This document shows, piece after piece, positions 50,376 through 60,438 of a stretch of DNA of 64,000 nucleotides; within the stretch, counting starts at the first letter, position 1; each line of letters begins with the position of its first letter. Source of the DNA: Bordetella ansorpii. GTDB taxonomy: Bacteria; Pseudomonadota; Gammaproteobacteria; Burkholderiales; Burkholderiaceae_B. Below the pieces are notes generated by a model. It was not told the origin of the DNA. It made no database searches and was given only the letters and a program-made list of their open reading frames with translations. The position numbers and the translations under genes are program-made. The DNA is taken from assembly GCF_900078705.1 (NCBI RefSeq), contig NZ_FKIF01000002.1, positions 744,001 through 808,000 of the forward strand, in the 5' to 3' direction.

Positions 50376-51845
50376 ATGAAACGGCTGCTGGCGACTTTCC
50401 ATGTGCTCAGCCTCACCATGCTGGTGTTCGCGCTGACCATGCTCATCCCGCTGGGCGTCGCCTTTTTTGGCGGGGATGCCGGCCTGAACGCCTTCTCGCG
50501 CGGTTTCCTGCTGGCGTTGGTCATCGGGGGCCTGCTGTGGGCGGGTACCCGGCACGCGCGCAGCGAACTGCACGCCCGCGACGGCTTCCTGCTGGTCGTG
50601 ATCGTGTGGGTCGGCCTGCCCCTGCTGGCCGCGATACCGTTCCTGCTGTACTTCCACAACGCGGGCATGCCGCTGTCGTTCACCGAGGCCTACTTCGAGG
50701 CGATGTCCGGATTGACGTCGACCGGCGCCACGGTGTTGACCGGGCTGGAGCACCTGCCCGAGTCCATCAACCTGTGGCGCGCCACATTGGTGTGGATCGG
50801 CGGCATGGGCATTCTGGTGCTGGCCGTGGCCATCCTGCCGTTGCTCGGAGTGGGCGGCCACCAGGTCGTGCGGGCGGAAACCCCGGGTCCCATGAAGGAC
50901 GAGCGCCTGACGCCACGCATCGCCAGCACCGCCAAGGCGCTGTATGCCGTCTATTTCGGCATGTCCATCATCTGCCTGTTCGCCTACCGGGCGGTCGGCC
51001 TGCCCTGGTTCGAGGCGTGGTGCCACATGGCCACCACCATGGGCCTGGGCGGTTTCTCGACCTGGGACGAGGGCTTCGCGCATTTCGATTCCGTGGCGGT
51101 CGAACTGGTGGCGATGGTCTTCATGCTGCTGTCGGGCATCAGCTTTGCCACCCACTTCAACGCGCTGCGGCAGCGTAGCGGGCACGCCTACTTGCTGTGT
51201 CCCCAGACGTTGCCGTACCTTGGGCTGGTGCTCGGGACGGGCCTGCTGATATCGGCCTTCCTGTATGCCGAGGGCGTCTACAGGGATCCGCTGCTGGCGT
51301 TGCGCTATGGCATGTTCAACACGATATCGGTGGCGACGACCACCGGCTATGCCAACGTCGACTACACCGCCTGGCCGTTGTTCGCGCCGCTGACCATGCT
51401 GCTGTTGTCGGCCTTTGCCACGTCGGCGGGGTCCACCGGAGGCGGCGTGAAGATCATCCGGGTGATCCTGCTGATCAAGCAGGCGCGCAACGAACTGGTG
51501 ACGATGCTGCATCCGCACGCGGTCAGTCCGGTGCGTATCCACGGCAGGGTCATCGATTCGCGGGTCATGTCTTCCGTACTGGCGTTCATGCTGGTCTATG
51601 GTTTGTCGCTGGCCCTGTTGACCGCCATATTGATGCTTTCGGGCATGGACCCGGTGCTGGCCTTCTCGGCCGTGATGGCCATGATCAACAACACCGGCCC
51701 CGCCCTCGGGCCGCTGGGGCCCATGGGCAGCTTCGCCACGCTCAACGATTTCCAGACCTGGGTGTGCACTTTCGCCATGCTGATCGGCCGCCTGGAGTTC
51801 CTGACGGTGCTGGTGCTGTTCACGCCGATGTTCTGGCGCAAGTAG
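50376..51845 (+). CDS. trkH: Trk system potassium uptake protein TrkH
   Basis: Inner-membrane potassium-translocating subunit, 489 residues. It has four K-channel-like repeats; selectivity-loop regions are visible in MSGLTSTGATVL, TTMGLGGFSTWDEG, SVATTTGYANVD and MINNTGPALGPLGPMG. Many membrane segments are seen (LSLTMLVFALTMLIPLGVAF at the start). The start MKRLLATFHV was chosen since GGAG lies at good distance; a frame extension upstream lacks support. It works with TrkA encoded just before it. Confidence 0.94.
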   Translation: MKRLLATFHVLSLTMLVFALTMLIPLGVAFFGGDAGLNAFSRGFLLALVIGGLLWAGTRHARSELHARDGFLLVVIVWVGLPLLAAIPFLLYFHNAGMPLSFTEAYFEAMSGLTSTGATVLTGLEHLPESINLWRATLVWIGGMGILVLAVAILPLLGVGGHQVVRAETPGPMKDERLTPRIASTAKALYAVYFGMSIICLFAYRAVGLPWFEAWCHMATTMGLGGFSTWDEGFAHFDSVAVELVAMVFMLLSGISFATHFNALRQRSGHAYLLCPQTLPYLGLVLGTGLLISAFLYAEGVYRDPLLALRYGMFNTISVATTTGYANVDYTAWPLFAPLTMLLLSAFATSAGSTGGGVKIIRVILLIKQARNELVTMLHPHAVSPVRIHGRVIDSRVMSSVLAFMLVYGLSLALLTAILMLSGMDPVLAFSAVMAMINNTGPALGPLGPMGSFATLNDFQTWVCTFAMLIGRLEFLTVLVLFTPMFWRK

Positions 51846-51886
51846 CCAAGCAGCCGGCACGGCCCTGCATGGGCGGGAGAGCGGAC

Positions 51887-52531
51887 ATGAGGGTGGACGA
51901 TTGCGTGGGCATCCTGCTGGCGGGCGGATTCGGCCGCCGCTATGCGGCCCAGGCGCCGGGCATGGACAAGCTGCTGGCGCGCCTGCCCGACGGCCGGCCG
52001 GTGGCCGTGGCGGCCGCCCAGGCGCTGCTGGCGGTGCTGCCGCGTGTGCATGCCGTGGTGCGGCCCGAAGGCGCCGAGCTGGCCCGCCTGCTGGCCGCCG
52101 AAGGGTGCCGCGTGCTGCGGGACGAGGCGGCGCGGCAGGGCATGGGCGCCAGCCTGGCCGCCGCGGCGTCGGCATTGCTGCGGGAGTACCCGCCAAATCC
52201 TGCCCCGCAGGCAGACGCCGTTGCGTCGGGCGAGCCACGGCCGGACCGCTGCCTGGTGGCGCTGGGCGACATGCCGTGGCTGCGCCCCGCCACCATCCTT
52301 CATCTTGCCCAGCACAGCCGGGGGCATCTCATCGCGGCGCCCGAGTTCCAGGCCCGGCGCGGGCATCCCGTCGCCTTCGCGGCGGCGCTGTGGCCCGAAC
52401 TGGCACGGCTGGCGGGGGACACCGGAGCACGAGAGGTGCTGCACCGGCATGGCGTGAAACGGCTCGCGGTGGACGACCCGGGCATATTGGCCGACGTGGA
52501 CCTGCCCACCGATCTGCGGCCAGGCGCCTAG
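51887..52531 (+). CDS. MobA/MocA-like nucleotidyltransferase family protein
   Basis: NTP-transferase of 214 residues. The nucleotide-binding loop ILLAGGFGRRYAA and the downstream MDKLLA lysine match MobA/MocA/IspD-type enzymes, and CLVALGDMPWLRPATI is the metal-binding Asp region typical of MocA (molybdopterin cytidylyltransferase) relatives. The C-terminal GHPVAFAAALWPELARLAGDTG with GAREVL is also characteristic. It follows trkH by 41 bp on the same strand. The cofactor or sugar nucleotide made is not known; no molybdoenzyme gene is nearby. Confidence 0.84.
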   Translation: MRVDDCVGILLAGGFGRRYAAQAPGMDKLLARLPDGRPVAVAAAQALLAVLPRVHAVVRPEGAELARLLAAEGCRVLRDEAARQGMGASLAAAASALLREYPPNPAPQADAVASGEPRPDRCLVALGDMPWLRPATILHLAQHSRGHLIAAPEFQARRGHPVAFAAALWPELARLAGDTGAREVLHRHGVKRLAVDDPGILADVDLPTDLRPGA

Positions 52532-52888
52532 CGGTGGCCTGGAACGCGTCGGAGGGGGCCGGATTTCGCCCGAAAGCGGGGTCGAACGGTAGTGGAAAAC
52601 CCTAGATATCGGTTTCCCACCCAAAGCGGTCAGCCTTGCGCCGACTCGCTTCGCACAAGGTGCAGGCCCAGAACCCGCATATTTCCTTGAGTGTAAGTGA
52701 CTACTATCAGTGAGATGGCGAAATATCGACGTTTTGGCCGACATTGCGGATATTTGTCACGATTGTTCGGCGTTTTGCCACATAACTGCGGCTATCATGC
52801 CTTCATTCCCCTAGACGCCCCCGGCACCCGGCCTGCTCCGGACTTTCGCCCGCGGCGCATCCATAGCACAACCCTCTAGGAGCCGGTG
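52532..52888. other. intergenic region upstream of the YbdK-like gene
   Basis: This 357-bp stretch shows no gene. It becomes AT-richer toward its end and carries -10-like TATCAT near 52793 and a weak imperfect hairpin near 52592-52618 (GGAAAACC/GGTTTCC). A promoter for the next gene is expected here but is not clear. Confidence 0.4.
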
Positions 52889-54169
52889 ATGGAACAGATC
52901 CCGTTCACCTCGTCAGCCCCCAACACGTTGGGTATAGAACTCGAACTGCAATTGATCCATCCGGGCACTTTCGACCTTGCCGCCGCCTCGGATGAACTGC
53001 TGGCCCAATTGGCCAACCATCCCATCGCGGACCGCGTCAAACCCGAGATCACCCGCTCGATGATCGAGCTCAATTCCTCCGTCCACGAGCACCCCATGGG
53101 GCTGCAAGCCGAGATGCGCGAGATGCGCGACGTGCTGTGCGAGGCGGCCGACGCCGTCGGCGTGCTGGTGTCGGGGGGCGGCGCCCACCCGTTCATGCGC
53201 TGGCAGGATCGCGCCATCCATGACAGCCCCCGTTTCCAGTACCTAGCCGAGATGTACGGCTACCTGGCGCGCCAGTTCACGGTGTTCGGCCAGCATATCC
53301 ACCTGGGCGTCAGTTCGGGGGACGAGGCCATCCGCATGGTGCACGGCCTGTCGCCGTACGTGCCGCATTTCATCGCGCTGTCGGCCTCGTCGCCGTATTG
53401 CGAAGGGGTCGATACCCTGTACTCGTGCTGCCGCCTGAACGCGGTCAACAGCTTCCCGCTGTCGGGCCACATGCCGGCCGACGTGGCCGACTGGTACCGC
53501 TTCGAAGCGCACATTTCGCAACTGCGCTCGACCGGCCTGGCCGAAAGCATCAAGGACCTGTACTGGGACATCCGGCCCAAGCCCGAATTCGGTACGGTCG
53601 AGATCCGCGTGTGCGACACGCCGCTGACCGTCGAGCGCGCCTGCCAACTGGCGGCCTTCGCGCAGGCGCTGGCGGTGCTGGTGTCGCGCGATCCGGCGCC
53701 GGGCGACAAGGCCTGGCTGGCCTATCGCAGCAATCACTTCCAGGCGTGCCGCTTCGGCCTGCACGGCAGCTACGTCACGCCGGACGGCGAGCGCGTGCGC
53801 CTGCAGGATCACGCCCGGGCACTGCTGGAACGCCTGATGCCCATCGCGGGCGAACTGGGCACCACCGACATGCTGGTGGCGCTGCGCGACGAGATCCAGC
53901 GCGGCGGCAACGATGCGCGCTGGATGCGCGGCCAGTTCAACCGGGCGCGTGAACTGCCGCTGCTGGTCGAGACCCTGACGCGCGCGTGGCGCAATGGCCG
54001 CGAGGGCGTGCAGGTGGTGGATCCGGTGCCGGCGCGGCGCCGCATCCGCGCCACGTCGGAGCCCCTGACAGATAATCCCTTGGTGAACGACGCACTGGCG
54101 CACGATGTGCAGGCGTTGGCCACCCCGGAAGTGGCCGGCACCCGCAACTGGCAGAATCGGCTGCACTGA
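52889..54169 (+). CDS. carboxylate-amine ligase, YbdK family (glutamate-cysteine ligase type 2)
   Basis: ATP-dependent ligase of 426 residues. The GCS2 start [19 protein letters not shown] contains the metal-binding Glu residues, with [20 protein letters not shown] and [20 protein letters not shown] as further core parts. [20 protein letters not shown] and [20 protein letters not shown] follow. The AGGAG ribosome site at 52878-52882 favours the ATG at 52889 over the GTG one codon earlier. YbdK makes gamma-glutamylcysteine weakly in vitro; its true role is uncertain. It is convergent with bioC. Confidence 0.88.
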   Translation: MEQIPFTSSAPNTLGIELELQLIHPGTFDLAAASDELLAQLANHPIADRVKPEITRSMIELNSSVHEHPMGLQAEMREMRDVLCEAADAVGVLVSGGGAHPFMRWQDRAIHDSPRFQYLAEMYGYLARQFTVFGQHIHLGVSSGDEAIRMVHGLSPYVPHFIALSASSPYCEGVDTLYSCCRLNAVNSFPLSGHMPADVADWYRFEAHISQLRSTGLAESIKDLYWDIRPKPEFGTVEIRVCDTPLTVERACQLAAFAQALAVLVSRDPAPGDKAWLAYRSNHFQACRFGLHGSYVTPDGERVRLQDHARALLERLMPIAGELGTTDMLVALRDEIQRGGNDARWMRGQFNRARELPLLVETLTRAWRNGREGVQVVDPVPARRRIRATSEPLTDNPLVNDALAHDVQALATPEVAGTRNWQNRLH

Positions 54170-54207
54170 CTTTGCGCGTGGCGGTTGCCGTGGTCCGAGA
54201 CAGGCGG

Positions 54208-55131
54208 CTATCCGCCACGCCGCCCGCCGATCGCGCTGACCGACAGTCTTGTCTCGCCCGGCGTGGCGCGGTGCGTGGCCGCCCGCCAGGCATGGCCGTA
54301 GGCCACTTCGATGGATAGCGCGATGCGGCCATCCGGCCCGCGCTGCGCCGCCAGCGCTTCGCATAAGCGGTCGCGCCAGGCGCGGCCGGCCAATCCCGCG
54401 CGCCGTCCCAGCGAGGGATTGCCGCCCAGCGCGCGCACGTCTTCCAGCAGGCGCAGCGGCGTTTCGTAGGTCAGCGTCAGCACTTCCTGGTCCATGACGG
54501 GATCGGAGAAGCCGTTCTCCACCAGCAGGTCGCCGAAGTCGTGCATGTCCACGAACCCGGGCGTGGCCGTTTGCAGCCCCGCGTCGGCCAGCGCCTGGCG
54601 CAACTCGCGCAGGGTGCCGGGTCCCAGGCACGAGAACATCGCCAATCCGCCCACGCGCAGGAGGCGGCGCCATTCGGCCAGCACCGCGTGCGGCGCGGGA
54701 TGCCAGTGCATCGCCAGGTTGGACCAGACCAGGTCCAGGGACTCGGGCGCCAATCCGCTGGCGGCCAGGTCGGCCTGCACGAAGCGGGTGTCGGGCTTGC
54801 CGCCGCGCGTCAGCTTGCCCAGCCAGGCGCCGACACCCGACGGCGCATGGCGGCCGCGCGCATGGGCCAGCAGCGGCGCACAGGCGTCCAGGCCGGTATA
54901 GGCGGCCTGCGGGTAGCGTTCGCGCAGCAGGGGCAGGTTGTCGCCCGCCCCACAGCCCGCGTCCAGCATCTGCGCGGGCTGCAGGCGGATGTACTGCAGG
55001 CGGCCGAGCATGCGCCGGGCGATCTCGCCATACAGGAACTGGGCGTCGGACAGGTCGCCGCGGCGGGCGAACTGGCGGATCACATGTTCGGGCGACAGGG
55101 GAAGGGTGGGCAGGGCGGAAGGCTGGGACAT
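54208..55131 (-). CDS. bioC: malonyl-[ACP] O-methyltransferase BioC-like
   Basis: SAM-dependent methyltransferase of about 307 residues, proposed to methylate malonyl-ACP at the start of biotin synthesis. SAM loop is MLDAGCGAGDNLPLL; LDLVWSNLAMHWHPAPH is the BioC-type motif (SNxALQW-like); LRVGGLAMFSCLGPGTLREL follows. N-terminal HVIRQFARRGDLSDAQFLYGEIA with VRQFARRA-like sequence is also typical of BioC. An ATG at 55149 would add six residues. Biotin genes bioF, A, D and B are not in the window; comF is divergent, an arrangement common for bioC in betaproteobacteria. A weak 9-bp stem overlaps its 3' end (54176-54220). Confidence 0.85.
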   Translation of the reverse strand: MSQPSALPTLPLSPEHVIRQFARRGDLSDAQFLYGEIARRMLGRLQYIRLQPAQMLDAGCGAGDNLPLLRERYPQAAYTGLDACAPLLAHARGRHAPSGVGAWLGKLTRGGKPDTRFVQADLAASGLAPESLDLVWSNLAMHWHPAPHAVLAEWRRLLRVGGLAMFSCLGPGTLRELRQALADAGLQTATPGFVDMHDFGDLLVENGFSDPVMDQEVLTLTYETPLRLLEDVRALGGNPSLGRRAGLAGRAWRDRLCEALAAQRGPDGRIALSIEVAYGHAWRAATHRATPGETRLSVSAIGGRRGG

Positions 55132-55217
55132 TTCTATCGCGCTGCCCATGACGGGGCGCGCGTCTGCGTGATCTGATGGGGCCTGGCGCCTGCTTGCGCG
55201 ATGACGACGACTGCCCG

Positions 55218-56033
55218 ATGCCCTTCATTATTGCCCATCCGCTTGCCGATACGCTGCGTAGTGCCTTACGGGCATGGGGTCTTGCCTGGAGGCGGCTGGC
55301 AGCCCGGGCAGGGTCGGCCTGCCCCGCATGCGGGGGCGCCGCGCGCGGCGGACGGCTGTGCGAGGCCTGCGCGCAGGACGTGTTGAATGGCGTGCTGGAC
55401 CCCGAGGTCTTGCGTTGCGAGCGATGCGCCCTGCGCCTGCCGGCGGCGGCGTTGCCGCGCGACCTGCCCGCCGGCGTGTGCCTGTGCGTGGATTGCCTGC
55501 TGCATCCGCCAGCGTTCTCGCAGGCCGTGGCCGCGTTCGACTACGAGCCGCCCTTCGACAGCCTGATCCAGCGCTACAAGGGCGAGCATCGCTACGTGAT
55601 GGCCGGCGCCCTGGCGCACCTGTTGTATTGCGCCTGGATGGCGGCGGACGGGGATGCGCCCGCGGTGCAGGCACTGGTGCCGATTCCCGCCAGCCGGACC
55701 TCGCTGCGGCGGCGCGGCTTCAATCCGGCGGGCGAGCTGGCGGCGGCCCTGGGCGCGCAGGCGAGGCTGCCCGTGCTGCGCACCGCCTTGCACCGGCGCC
55801 GCGAGGACGGCCGCCGCCAGGCGTCGCTGGGACGCCGTGAACGCGAATCGGCGGTGCTGGGCCTGTACGCGTGCCGGCGTTCGCTGTCGGGCCTGCACGT
55901 GGGATTGGTGGACGACGTGATGACCACCGGCAGCACCGTGGACGCGGCGGCGCGGGTGCTGTTGCAGGCGGGGGCTGCCCGCGTGACGGTGCTGGTCGCC
56001 GCGCGCACGCCGGCGGTGCCGCAGCGAGATTGA
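55218..56033 (+). CDS. comF: ComF family phosphoribosyltransferase-like protein
   Basis: Protein of about 271 residues related to ComF/GntX, linked to DNA uptake in transformable bacteria. An N-terminal zinc-binding part has CPACGGAARGGRLCEAC and CERCALRLP. The phosphoribosyltransferase half includes LIQRYKGEHRYVMAGALA, LVPIPASRTSLRRRGFNPA and the PRPP loop VGLVDDVMTTGSTVDAAARV. A start at 55176 would add 14 polar residues. Divergent from bioC and upstream of trmL. With dprA in the same window it suggests competence potential, though no pilus genes are seen. Confidence 0.87.
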   Translation: MPFIIAHPLADTLRSALRAWGLAWRRLAARAGSACPACGGAARGGRLCEACAQDVLNGVLDPEVLRCERCALRLPAAALPRDLPAGVCLCVDCLLHPPAFSQAVAAFDYEPPFDSLIQRYKGEHRYVMAGALAHLLYCAWMAADGDAPAVQALVPIPASRTSLRRRGFNPAGELAAALGAQARLPVLRTALHRRREDGRRQASLGRRERESAVLGLYACRRSLSGLHVGLVDDVMTTGSTVDAAARVLLQAGAARVTVLVAARTPAVPQRD

Positions 56034-56202
56034 GCGCGCAGGGAGGACGGCGCGGGCGGCGTGGAAGCTCTGGCCGGGCGCCGCTGCGCAATGGCACCTC
56101 GGATGTCCTGGCGATTGCGGCGGACTCGGCAGGCAAGGCGCCCGCCGGCTGGCAAAATAGGGCCTTTCGTTCCTTGGCGCATCCCGCCGAGCCGCAAGCG
56201 CC

Positions 56203-56673
56203 ATGTTCCACGTCGTTCTCGTCTGCCCCGAAATCCCGCCCAACACGGGCAATGTCATCCGGCTGTGCGCCAACACCGGCTCGCAGCTGCACCTGGTGCG
56301 CCCGCTGGGGTTCGATCTCGACGATGCGCGCCTGCGCCGCGCGGGGCTGGACTATCACGAGTGGCAGCCCATGCAGGTGCACGACACGTTGCGGCAGGCG
56401 CTGGCGGCCACGGGCGCGCCGGCCGGGCGCATCTACGCGCTGACCACCCGCACCGAGCACAGCGTGGCGACGACGGCGTTCCTGCCCGGGGATGTCTTCG
56501 TGTTCGGCCGCGAGACGGCAGGGCTGTCGGACGAGCACATGGCGTGCTTCGCGCCGTCGCAGTGCCTGCGCCTGCCGATGCGGCCGGGCCAGCGCAGCCT
56601 GAACCTGTCCAACGCCGTGGCGGTCACGGTATTCGAGGCATGGCGCCAGCAGGGGTACGAGGGCGCCATCTAG
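56203..56673 (+). CDS. trmL: tRNA (cytidine(34)-2'-O)-methyltransferase TrmL
   Basis: SPOUT-family methyltransferase of 156 residues that modifies the wobble base of tRNA-Leu. Key parts are [20 protein letters not shown] (motif 1 with Asn-Thr-Gly-Asn), [37 protein letters not shown] (motif 2, SAM knot) and [20 protein letters not shown] (motif 3). The full-length match and small size make this safe. It lies 170 bp after comF. Confidence 0.94.
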   Translation: MFHVVLVCPEIPPNTGNVIRLCANTGSQLHLVRPLGFDLDDARLRRAGLDYHEWQPMQVHDTLRQALAATGAPAGRIYALTTRTEHSVATTAFLPGDVFVFGRETAGLSDEHMACFAPSQCLRLPMRPGQRSLNLSNAVAVTVFEAWRQQGYEGAI

Positions 56674-56732
56674 CGCGCTCAGGCGATGCCAGCTCGATCC
56701 ATGCGCGCATGGCCCGAGCCGCTTTCATGCGA

Positions 56733-57260
56733 TCAGTTGATGCTGTAGCCGCGCCCCAGCAGGCATGCGCCGATCGATCGCGTATACGAATTCGTCTGCG
56801 CGCCCGTGGTCCATTGCGAGGCCTGATTCGGATCGAAGCCGCTCTGGTTCGCGGCCCAGCGTTCGCACTCGCCACGGTCGCGGGCCTGCTGGGACGGGCT
56901 CTGGCCGCGCGAGGGATAGGCGATGACGTCGGCCGAGGCCACGCGTTGCGGCGGGGGCGGCGGCGCGACGTATTGCACGGGCGGGGCCACGTACACGGGC
57001 TGCGGCGCCACATAGACGGGCGGGGGGCTGTAGTACACCGGCGCGGGGGCGTAGACGTAGCTGGGACGCGAGTTCAGCGCGATGTAGGTGCCGGCGGCCG
57101 CCAGCCCCAACGCGCCGCCCACGACCCAGCCGGCGCTTGGGCCGTGCCAGCCGCCGCGGTAACCGTGGTGGTAATAGCCCCAGGCCGAAGCCGTATTGCT
57201 GAACGAGGCAAGCGCCAGGGCGAGCGCCGCGCCTGCGATGCGCAAGGTATGAATCTTCAT
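56733..57260 (-). CDS. small exported Tyr/Pro/Val-rich protein
   Basis: Exported protein of 175 residues with a signal peptide (IAGAALALALASFSNTASA). The mature part starts WGYYHHGYRGGWHGP, has a short glycine-rich hydrophobic segment (GWVVGGALGLAAAGTYIAL), then Tyr/Val/Pro repeats (VYYSPPPVYVAPQPVYVAPP and VQYVAPPPPP), and ends with a conserved-looking domain with two Cys (ARDRGECERWAANQSGFDP, GACLLGRGYSIN). Such proteins are common in Burkholderiales as YMGG-like or glycine-zipper envelope proteins. The start has AGGAG upstream. Probably envelope-associated; function unknown. Confidence 0.82.
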   Translation of the reverse strand: MKIHTLRIAGAALALALASFSNTASAWGYYHHGYRGGWHGPSAGWVVGGALGLAAAGTYIALNSRPSYVYAPAPVYYSPPPVYVAPQPVYVAPPVQYVAPPPPPQRVASADVIAYPSRGQSPSQQARDRGECERWAANQSGFDPNQASQWTTGAQTNSYTRSIGACLLGRGYSIN

Positions 57261-57463
57261 CTTGAAACTCCTGAGCCGTCGCCACGGGCGTGATGCGCGT
57301 CCGCCGGTCGGCTGTGGATAATGTACCCAGGCGCGGCTGTCGCGTAGCTGTTTGGCGCGGGAATGCGACATTTCGGCGCATTTAGTGGTTTCAGTCGGTT
57401 TCAATGGGGTCGGATGCCGCGTTTCCTATCGCATCGCCCCATTGCGTGTCACACCGTCTCGCG

Positions 57464-58456
57464 TTAGTCCAGCGACAGGTTCAGCCGGGCGATGACTTCA
57501 TCCCACCTGGCCTTGTCGTCGCGGATGCGGCGCGTCAGGTCTTCGGGCGTCGACCAGGCGGGCGTGAAGTATTGCAGGGCCAGCTGTTTGCCCACCGCCT
57601 CGCTGTTGATGATGTTGGCCAGCTCGCGGTTCATGCGTTCGATGACCGGCGTGGGCGTGCCGGCCGGTGCCAGGATGGCGTTCCAGGAAATGGCCTCGAA
57701 TCCCGGATAGCCCTGTTGCGCCATGGTCGGAATGCCGGGCAGCGCGTCGCTGGGCGCAAGGCTGGTGATGGCCAGCGCCTTCACCTTGCCGCTGCGCACC
57801 TGGGGCATGGCGATGGCGGGCACCATGAAGCCGGCCTGCACGTCGCCGCCGATGATGGCGGTGATGATCTGCGGGAAGCCCGGATACGGAATCTGCACGA
57901 GGTCGATGCCGGCCTCGTGCTTGAACATCTCCATGGCGAGGTGGGCCGAGCTGCCCGGCCCCACCGAGCCGTAGTTCAGCGTGCCGGCGCGGCTACGCGC
58001 CAGCTTCACGAATTCCTGCACGTTGGCCGCGGGCAGGCTGGCCGGCACCGTCAGCACGTTGGGACTGGTGGCCACCAGCGTGATCGGCTCCAGGTCGGTC
58101 AGCGGATCGTAGCCCAGCGTGTTCTTGTACAACGTGGGCGCCGTCACCAGCGGCCCGTTGATGGTGTAGAGCAGCGTGTAGCCGTCCGGCTTGGCCTGTG
58201 CCACGAAGCGCGTGCCGATGTTGCCGCCCGCGCCGGGCTTGTTGTCCACCACGATCGACTGGCCCAGCGCCTGTCCCAGCGGCTCGGCGATGGTGCGCGC
58301 CAGCAGGTCCGGCGACGAACCCGGCGGGAAGGGCACCACCAGGTGCACGGGGCGCTCGGGCCAGTCGGCGTGCGCCACGGCGGGCAGCACGGCGGTGGCG
58401 ATCAGGCTCAGGCAGGCGCGGCGAAGCAGCCGGCCGGCGCGCTTGGCGAAGGACAT
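57464..58456 (-). CDS. Bug/TctC family tricarboxylate-type substrate-binding protein
   Basis: Periplasmic receptor of 330 residues, the third of this family in the window. Signal peptide ACLSLIATAVLPAVAHA, then ADWPERPVHLVVPFPPGSSP, QSIVVDNKPGAGGNIGTRFV, TLNYGSVGPGSSAHLAMEMF and DALPGIPTMAQQGYPGFEAI. AAGGAGACCTCCA precedes the ATG. A longer frame upstream is rejected. It lies 64 bp downstream of gpsA on the same strand. Ligand unknown; no membrane partner nearby. Confidence 0.91.
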   Translation of the reverse strand: MSFAKRAGRLLRRACLSLIATAVLPAVAHADWPERPVHLVVPFPPGSSPDLLARTIAEPLGQALGQSIVVDNKPGAGGNIGTRFVAQAKPDGYTLLYTINGPLVTAPTLYKNTLGYDPLTDLEPITLVATSPNVLTVPASLPAANVQEFVKLARSRAGTLNYGSVGPGSSAHLAMEMFKHEAGIDLVQIPYPGFPQIITAIIGGDVQAGFMVPAIAMPQVRSGKVKALAITSLAPSDALPGIPTMAQQGYPGFEAISWNAILAPAGTPTPVIERMNRELANIINSEAVGKQLALQYFTPAWSTPEDLTRRIRDDKARWDEVIARLNLSLD

Positions 58457-58520
58457 TGGAGGTCTCCTTGGGGCGGCGATAGTGTCGTTCTTGGTGTGTG
58501 GGTTCTTGCGCAACGCGGGT

Positions 58521-59576
58521 TCAGCCGGCCGGATGCTCGTGGCGCGCCTCGCGCGCCAGCAGGGCCGACACGGCCGTCATGGGCGCCACGCCGTCGAACA
58601 GCACGGCGCAGACGGCCTCGGTAATCGGCAATTCGACGTCGAGCGCGCGGGCGCGTTGCATCACCGCGCGGGCACAGCGTACGCCTTCGGCGGTGATGCC
58701 GCTGGCAAGAATGTCGGCGAGCTTGCGGCCGGCGCCGATTTCCAGGCCGACGCGGCGGTTGCGCGACAGTTCGCCGGTGGCCGTCAGCACCAGGTCGCCC
58801 AGGCCGGTCAGGCCGGAGAACGTCTCGGGCTGCGCGCCCAACGCGACGCCGAAGCGGCTGATCTCGGCCAGGCCGCGCGTGATCAGGGCGGCGCGGGCAT
58901 TGGTGCCCAGCGCCAGGCCGTCGGCGATGCCGCAGGCCACGGCGATGACGTTCTTCAGGGCGCCGCCCACTTCCACGCCGACCACGTCGGCGCTGGCGTA
59001 GACGCGCATGGCGCCGCCGTGCAGGGCCGTGATGGCCAGGTTGCTGACGTCCGGCAGGGCGCTGGCGGCGGTGAGCGCGACGGGCAGGCCCTGCGCGACT
59101 TCGCGCGCGAACGAGGGGCCGGACAGCACGCCGCCGCGCCAGCCCGGCAGGCCGGCCAGCGCGTCGCGGGCGATTTCGTGGGGCAGGCGGCCGGTGTCTT
59201 CCTCGAACCCTTTGCAGGTCCAGACCAGCGGCACGTCTGCCAGGCCATGGCGCGGCAGGCGCTGGGCCAGATCGCGGCACAGGGCGTCCAGTCCCGCCAC
59301 CGGCACGCCCAGGATGATCAGGCCGGGCTCGGGCCCGGCGTGAAGGAAAGCGAGGGCGTCGTCGATGTCCGCGCTGAACCGCAGCGCGGGCGGCAGGGCG
59401 ACGCCGGGTAGATAGCGCGCGTTTTCATGGTCGCGCGCCATGGTGTCGACGCGTGCGGCATCCCGGGCCCAGAGCAGGGTGGGATGGCGGCGCGCGGCGG
59501 CCGCGGCCAGCGCCGTGCCCCAACTGCCCGCGCCCAGTACGGCGACGCGGGGCGTGCAAGGAGACGGAGCAACCAT
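58521..59576 (-). CDS. gpsA: glycerol-3-phosphate dehydrogenase [NAD(P)+]
   Basis: Makes sn-glycerol 3-phosphate from dihydroxyacetone phosphate for phospholipid synthesis. 351 residues. The NAD loop is [18 protein letters not shown]. Other motifs are [59 protein letters not shown] (with the catalytic Lys) and [23 protein letters not shown]. It is the fourth gene of the minus-strand group after the rhodanese, grxC and secB genes, 14 bp after secB. Confidence 0.95.
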   Translation of the reverse strand: MVAPSPCTPRVAVLGAGSWGTALAAAAARRHPTLLWARDAARVDTMARDHENARYLPGVALPPALRFSADIDDALAFLHAGPEPGLIILGVPVAGLDALCRDLAQRLPRHGLADVPLVWTCKGFEEDTGRLPHEIARDALAGLPGWRGGVLSGPSFAREVAQGLPVALTAASALPDVSNLAITALHGGAMRVYASADVVGVEVGGALKNVIAVACGIADGLALGTNARAALITRGLAEISRFGVALGAQPETFSGLTGLGDLVLTATGELSRNRRVGLEIGAGRKLADILASGITAEGVRCARAVMQRARALDVELPITEAVCAVLFDGVAPMTAVSALLAREARHEHPAG

Positions 59577-59590
59577 GGCCGCTGTGCCGC

Positions 59591-60106
59591 TTACTGGCGC
59601 GTGGCGCCCGGGGGCAGGATGATGCCGGCGTCGGCGCCGTTGGACTGCTGCTCTTGCTGCAGTTCGGCGATGCGTTGTTCGTACAGGGCCTGGAAGTTGA
59701 CTTCGGCCAGGTGCAGGGCCGGCAGCGACGTGCGGGTGATCGCGTCGGCGATGTTGGCGCGCAGGTACGGATACAGCATGGTCGGGCAGACGATGCCCAG
59801 CAGCGGATCCATCTGTTCGGCCGGGATGTTGGCCAGTTCGAAGATGCCGGCTTGCGTGCCCTCGACCAGGTACAGCACCTTGTCGTTGATGCGGGTGGTG
59901 ACGGTGGCCGTGACGGTCGATTCGAACACGGTTTCGGCCAGGCGCTGGCCGCCGACGTTGATGCTGACTTCGACCTGCGGGGTTTCCTGTTCCAGGAAGA
60001 CGTGCGGCGCGTTGGGCATCTCCAGCGAGAGATCCTTCAGGTAGACGCGTTGCAGATTGAACGAAGGCGCGTCTGCTTGCTGGGTGTTTTGGTCCTGGTC
60101 AGCCAT
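59591..60106 (-). CDS. secB: protein-export chaperone SecB
   Basis: Cytoplasmic tetrameric chaperone that keeps precursors unfolded and hands them to SecA. 171 residues. It has [59 protein letters not shown] and [20 protein letters not shown], the standard SecB blocks, with an Asn/Gln-rich tail. It lies between grxC and gpsA, as in many proteobacteria. Confidence 0.96.
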   Translation of the reverse strand: MADQDQNTQQADAPSFNLQRVYLKDLSLEMPNAPHVFLEQETPQVEVSINVGGQRLAETVFESTVTATVTTRINDKVLYLVEGTQAGIFELANIPAEQMDPLLGIVCPTMLYPYLRANIADAITRTSLPALHLAEVNFQALYEQRIAELQQEQQSNGADAGIILPPGATRQ

Positions 60107-60148
60107 GGTGATTCCGGTTGGTGGGGTCGATTGGAAGGGTCTTGCGCG

Positions 60149-60406
60149 TCAGCCGTTCAGCAGCGGCTGCAGACCGCCGGCGCGGTCCAGCGCCTGCAGG
60201 TCGTCGCAGCCGCCGACGTGGGTGTCCCCGATGTAGATCTGCGGGACCGTGCGGCGGCCGGTGCGGGCGATCATCGCTTCGCGCTGGGCCGGGTCCTGGT
60301 CGATGCGGATGATCTCTAGGTCGGTCACCCCGCGTTGTTCCAGCAGCGACTTGGCGCGCGCGCAATAGGGGCAATAATCCTTGCTGTACATGACAACTTT
60401 GTTCAT
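60149..60406 (-). CDS. grxC: glutaredoxin 3
   Basis: Small thiol-disulfide oxidoreductase of 85 residues working with glutathione. Active site CPYC in VMYSKDYCPYCARAKSLL, cis-Pro in RRTVPQIYIGDTHVGGCDDL, typical of GrxC. GGAG precedes the ATG. It lies between the rhodanese gene and secB on the minus strand. Confidence 0.95.
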   Translation of the reverse strand: MNKVVMYSKDYCPYCARAKSLLEQRGVTDLEIIRIDQDPAQREAMIARTGRRTVPQIYIGDTHVGGCDDLQALDRAGGLQPLLNG

Positions 60407-60438
60407 GGTTTCTCCGGCTTCGGGGGAAAAGTGCCGTT

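Noticed and set aside
50283-52238. 651-codon open frame on the minus strand
   Set aside because: Antisense to trkH and the nucleotidyltransferase gene; composition is dominated by His, Gln and Arg and has no motifs.
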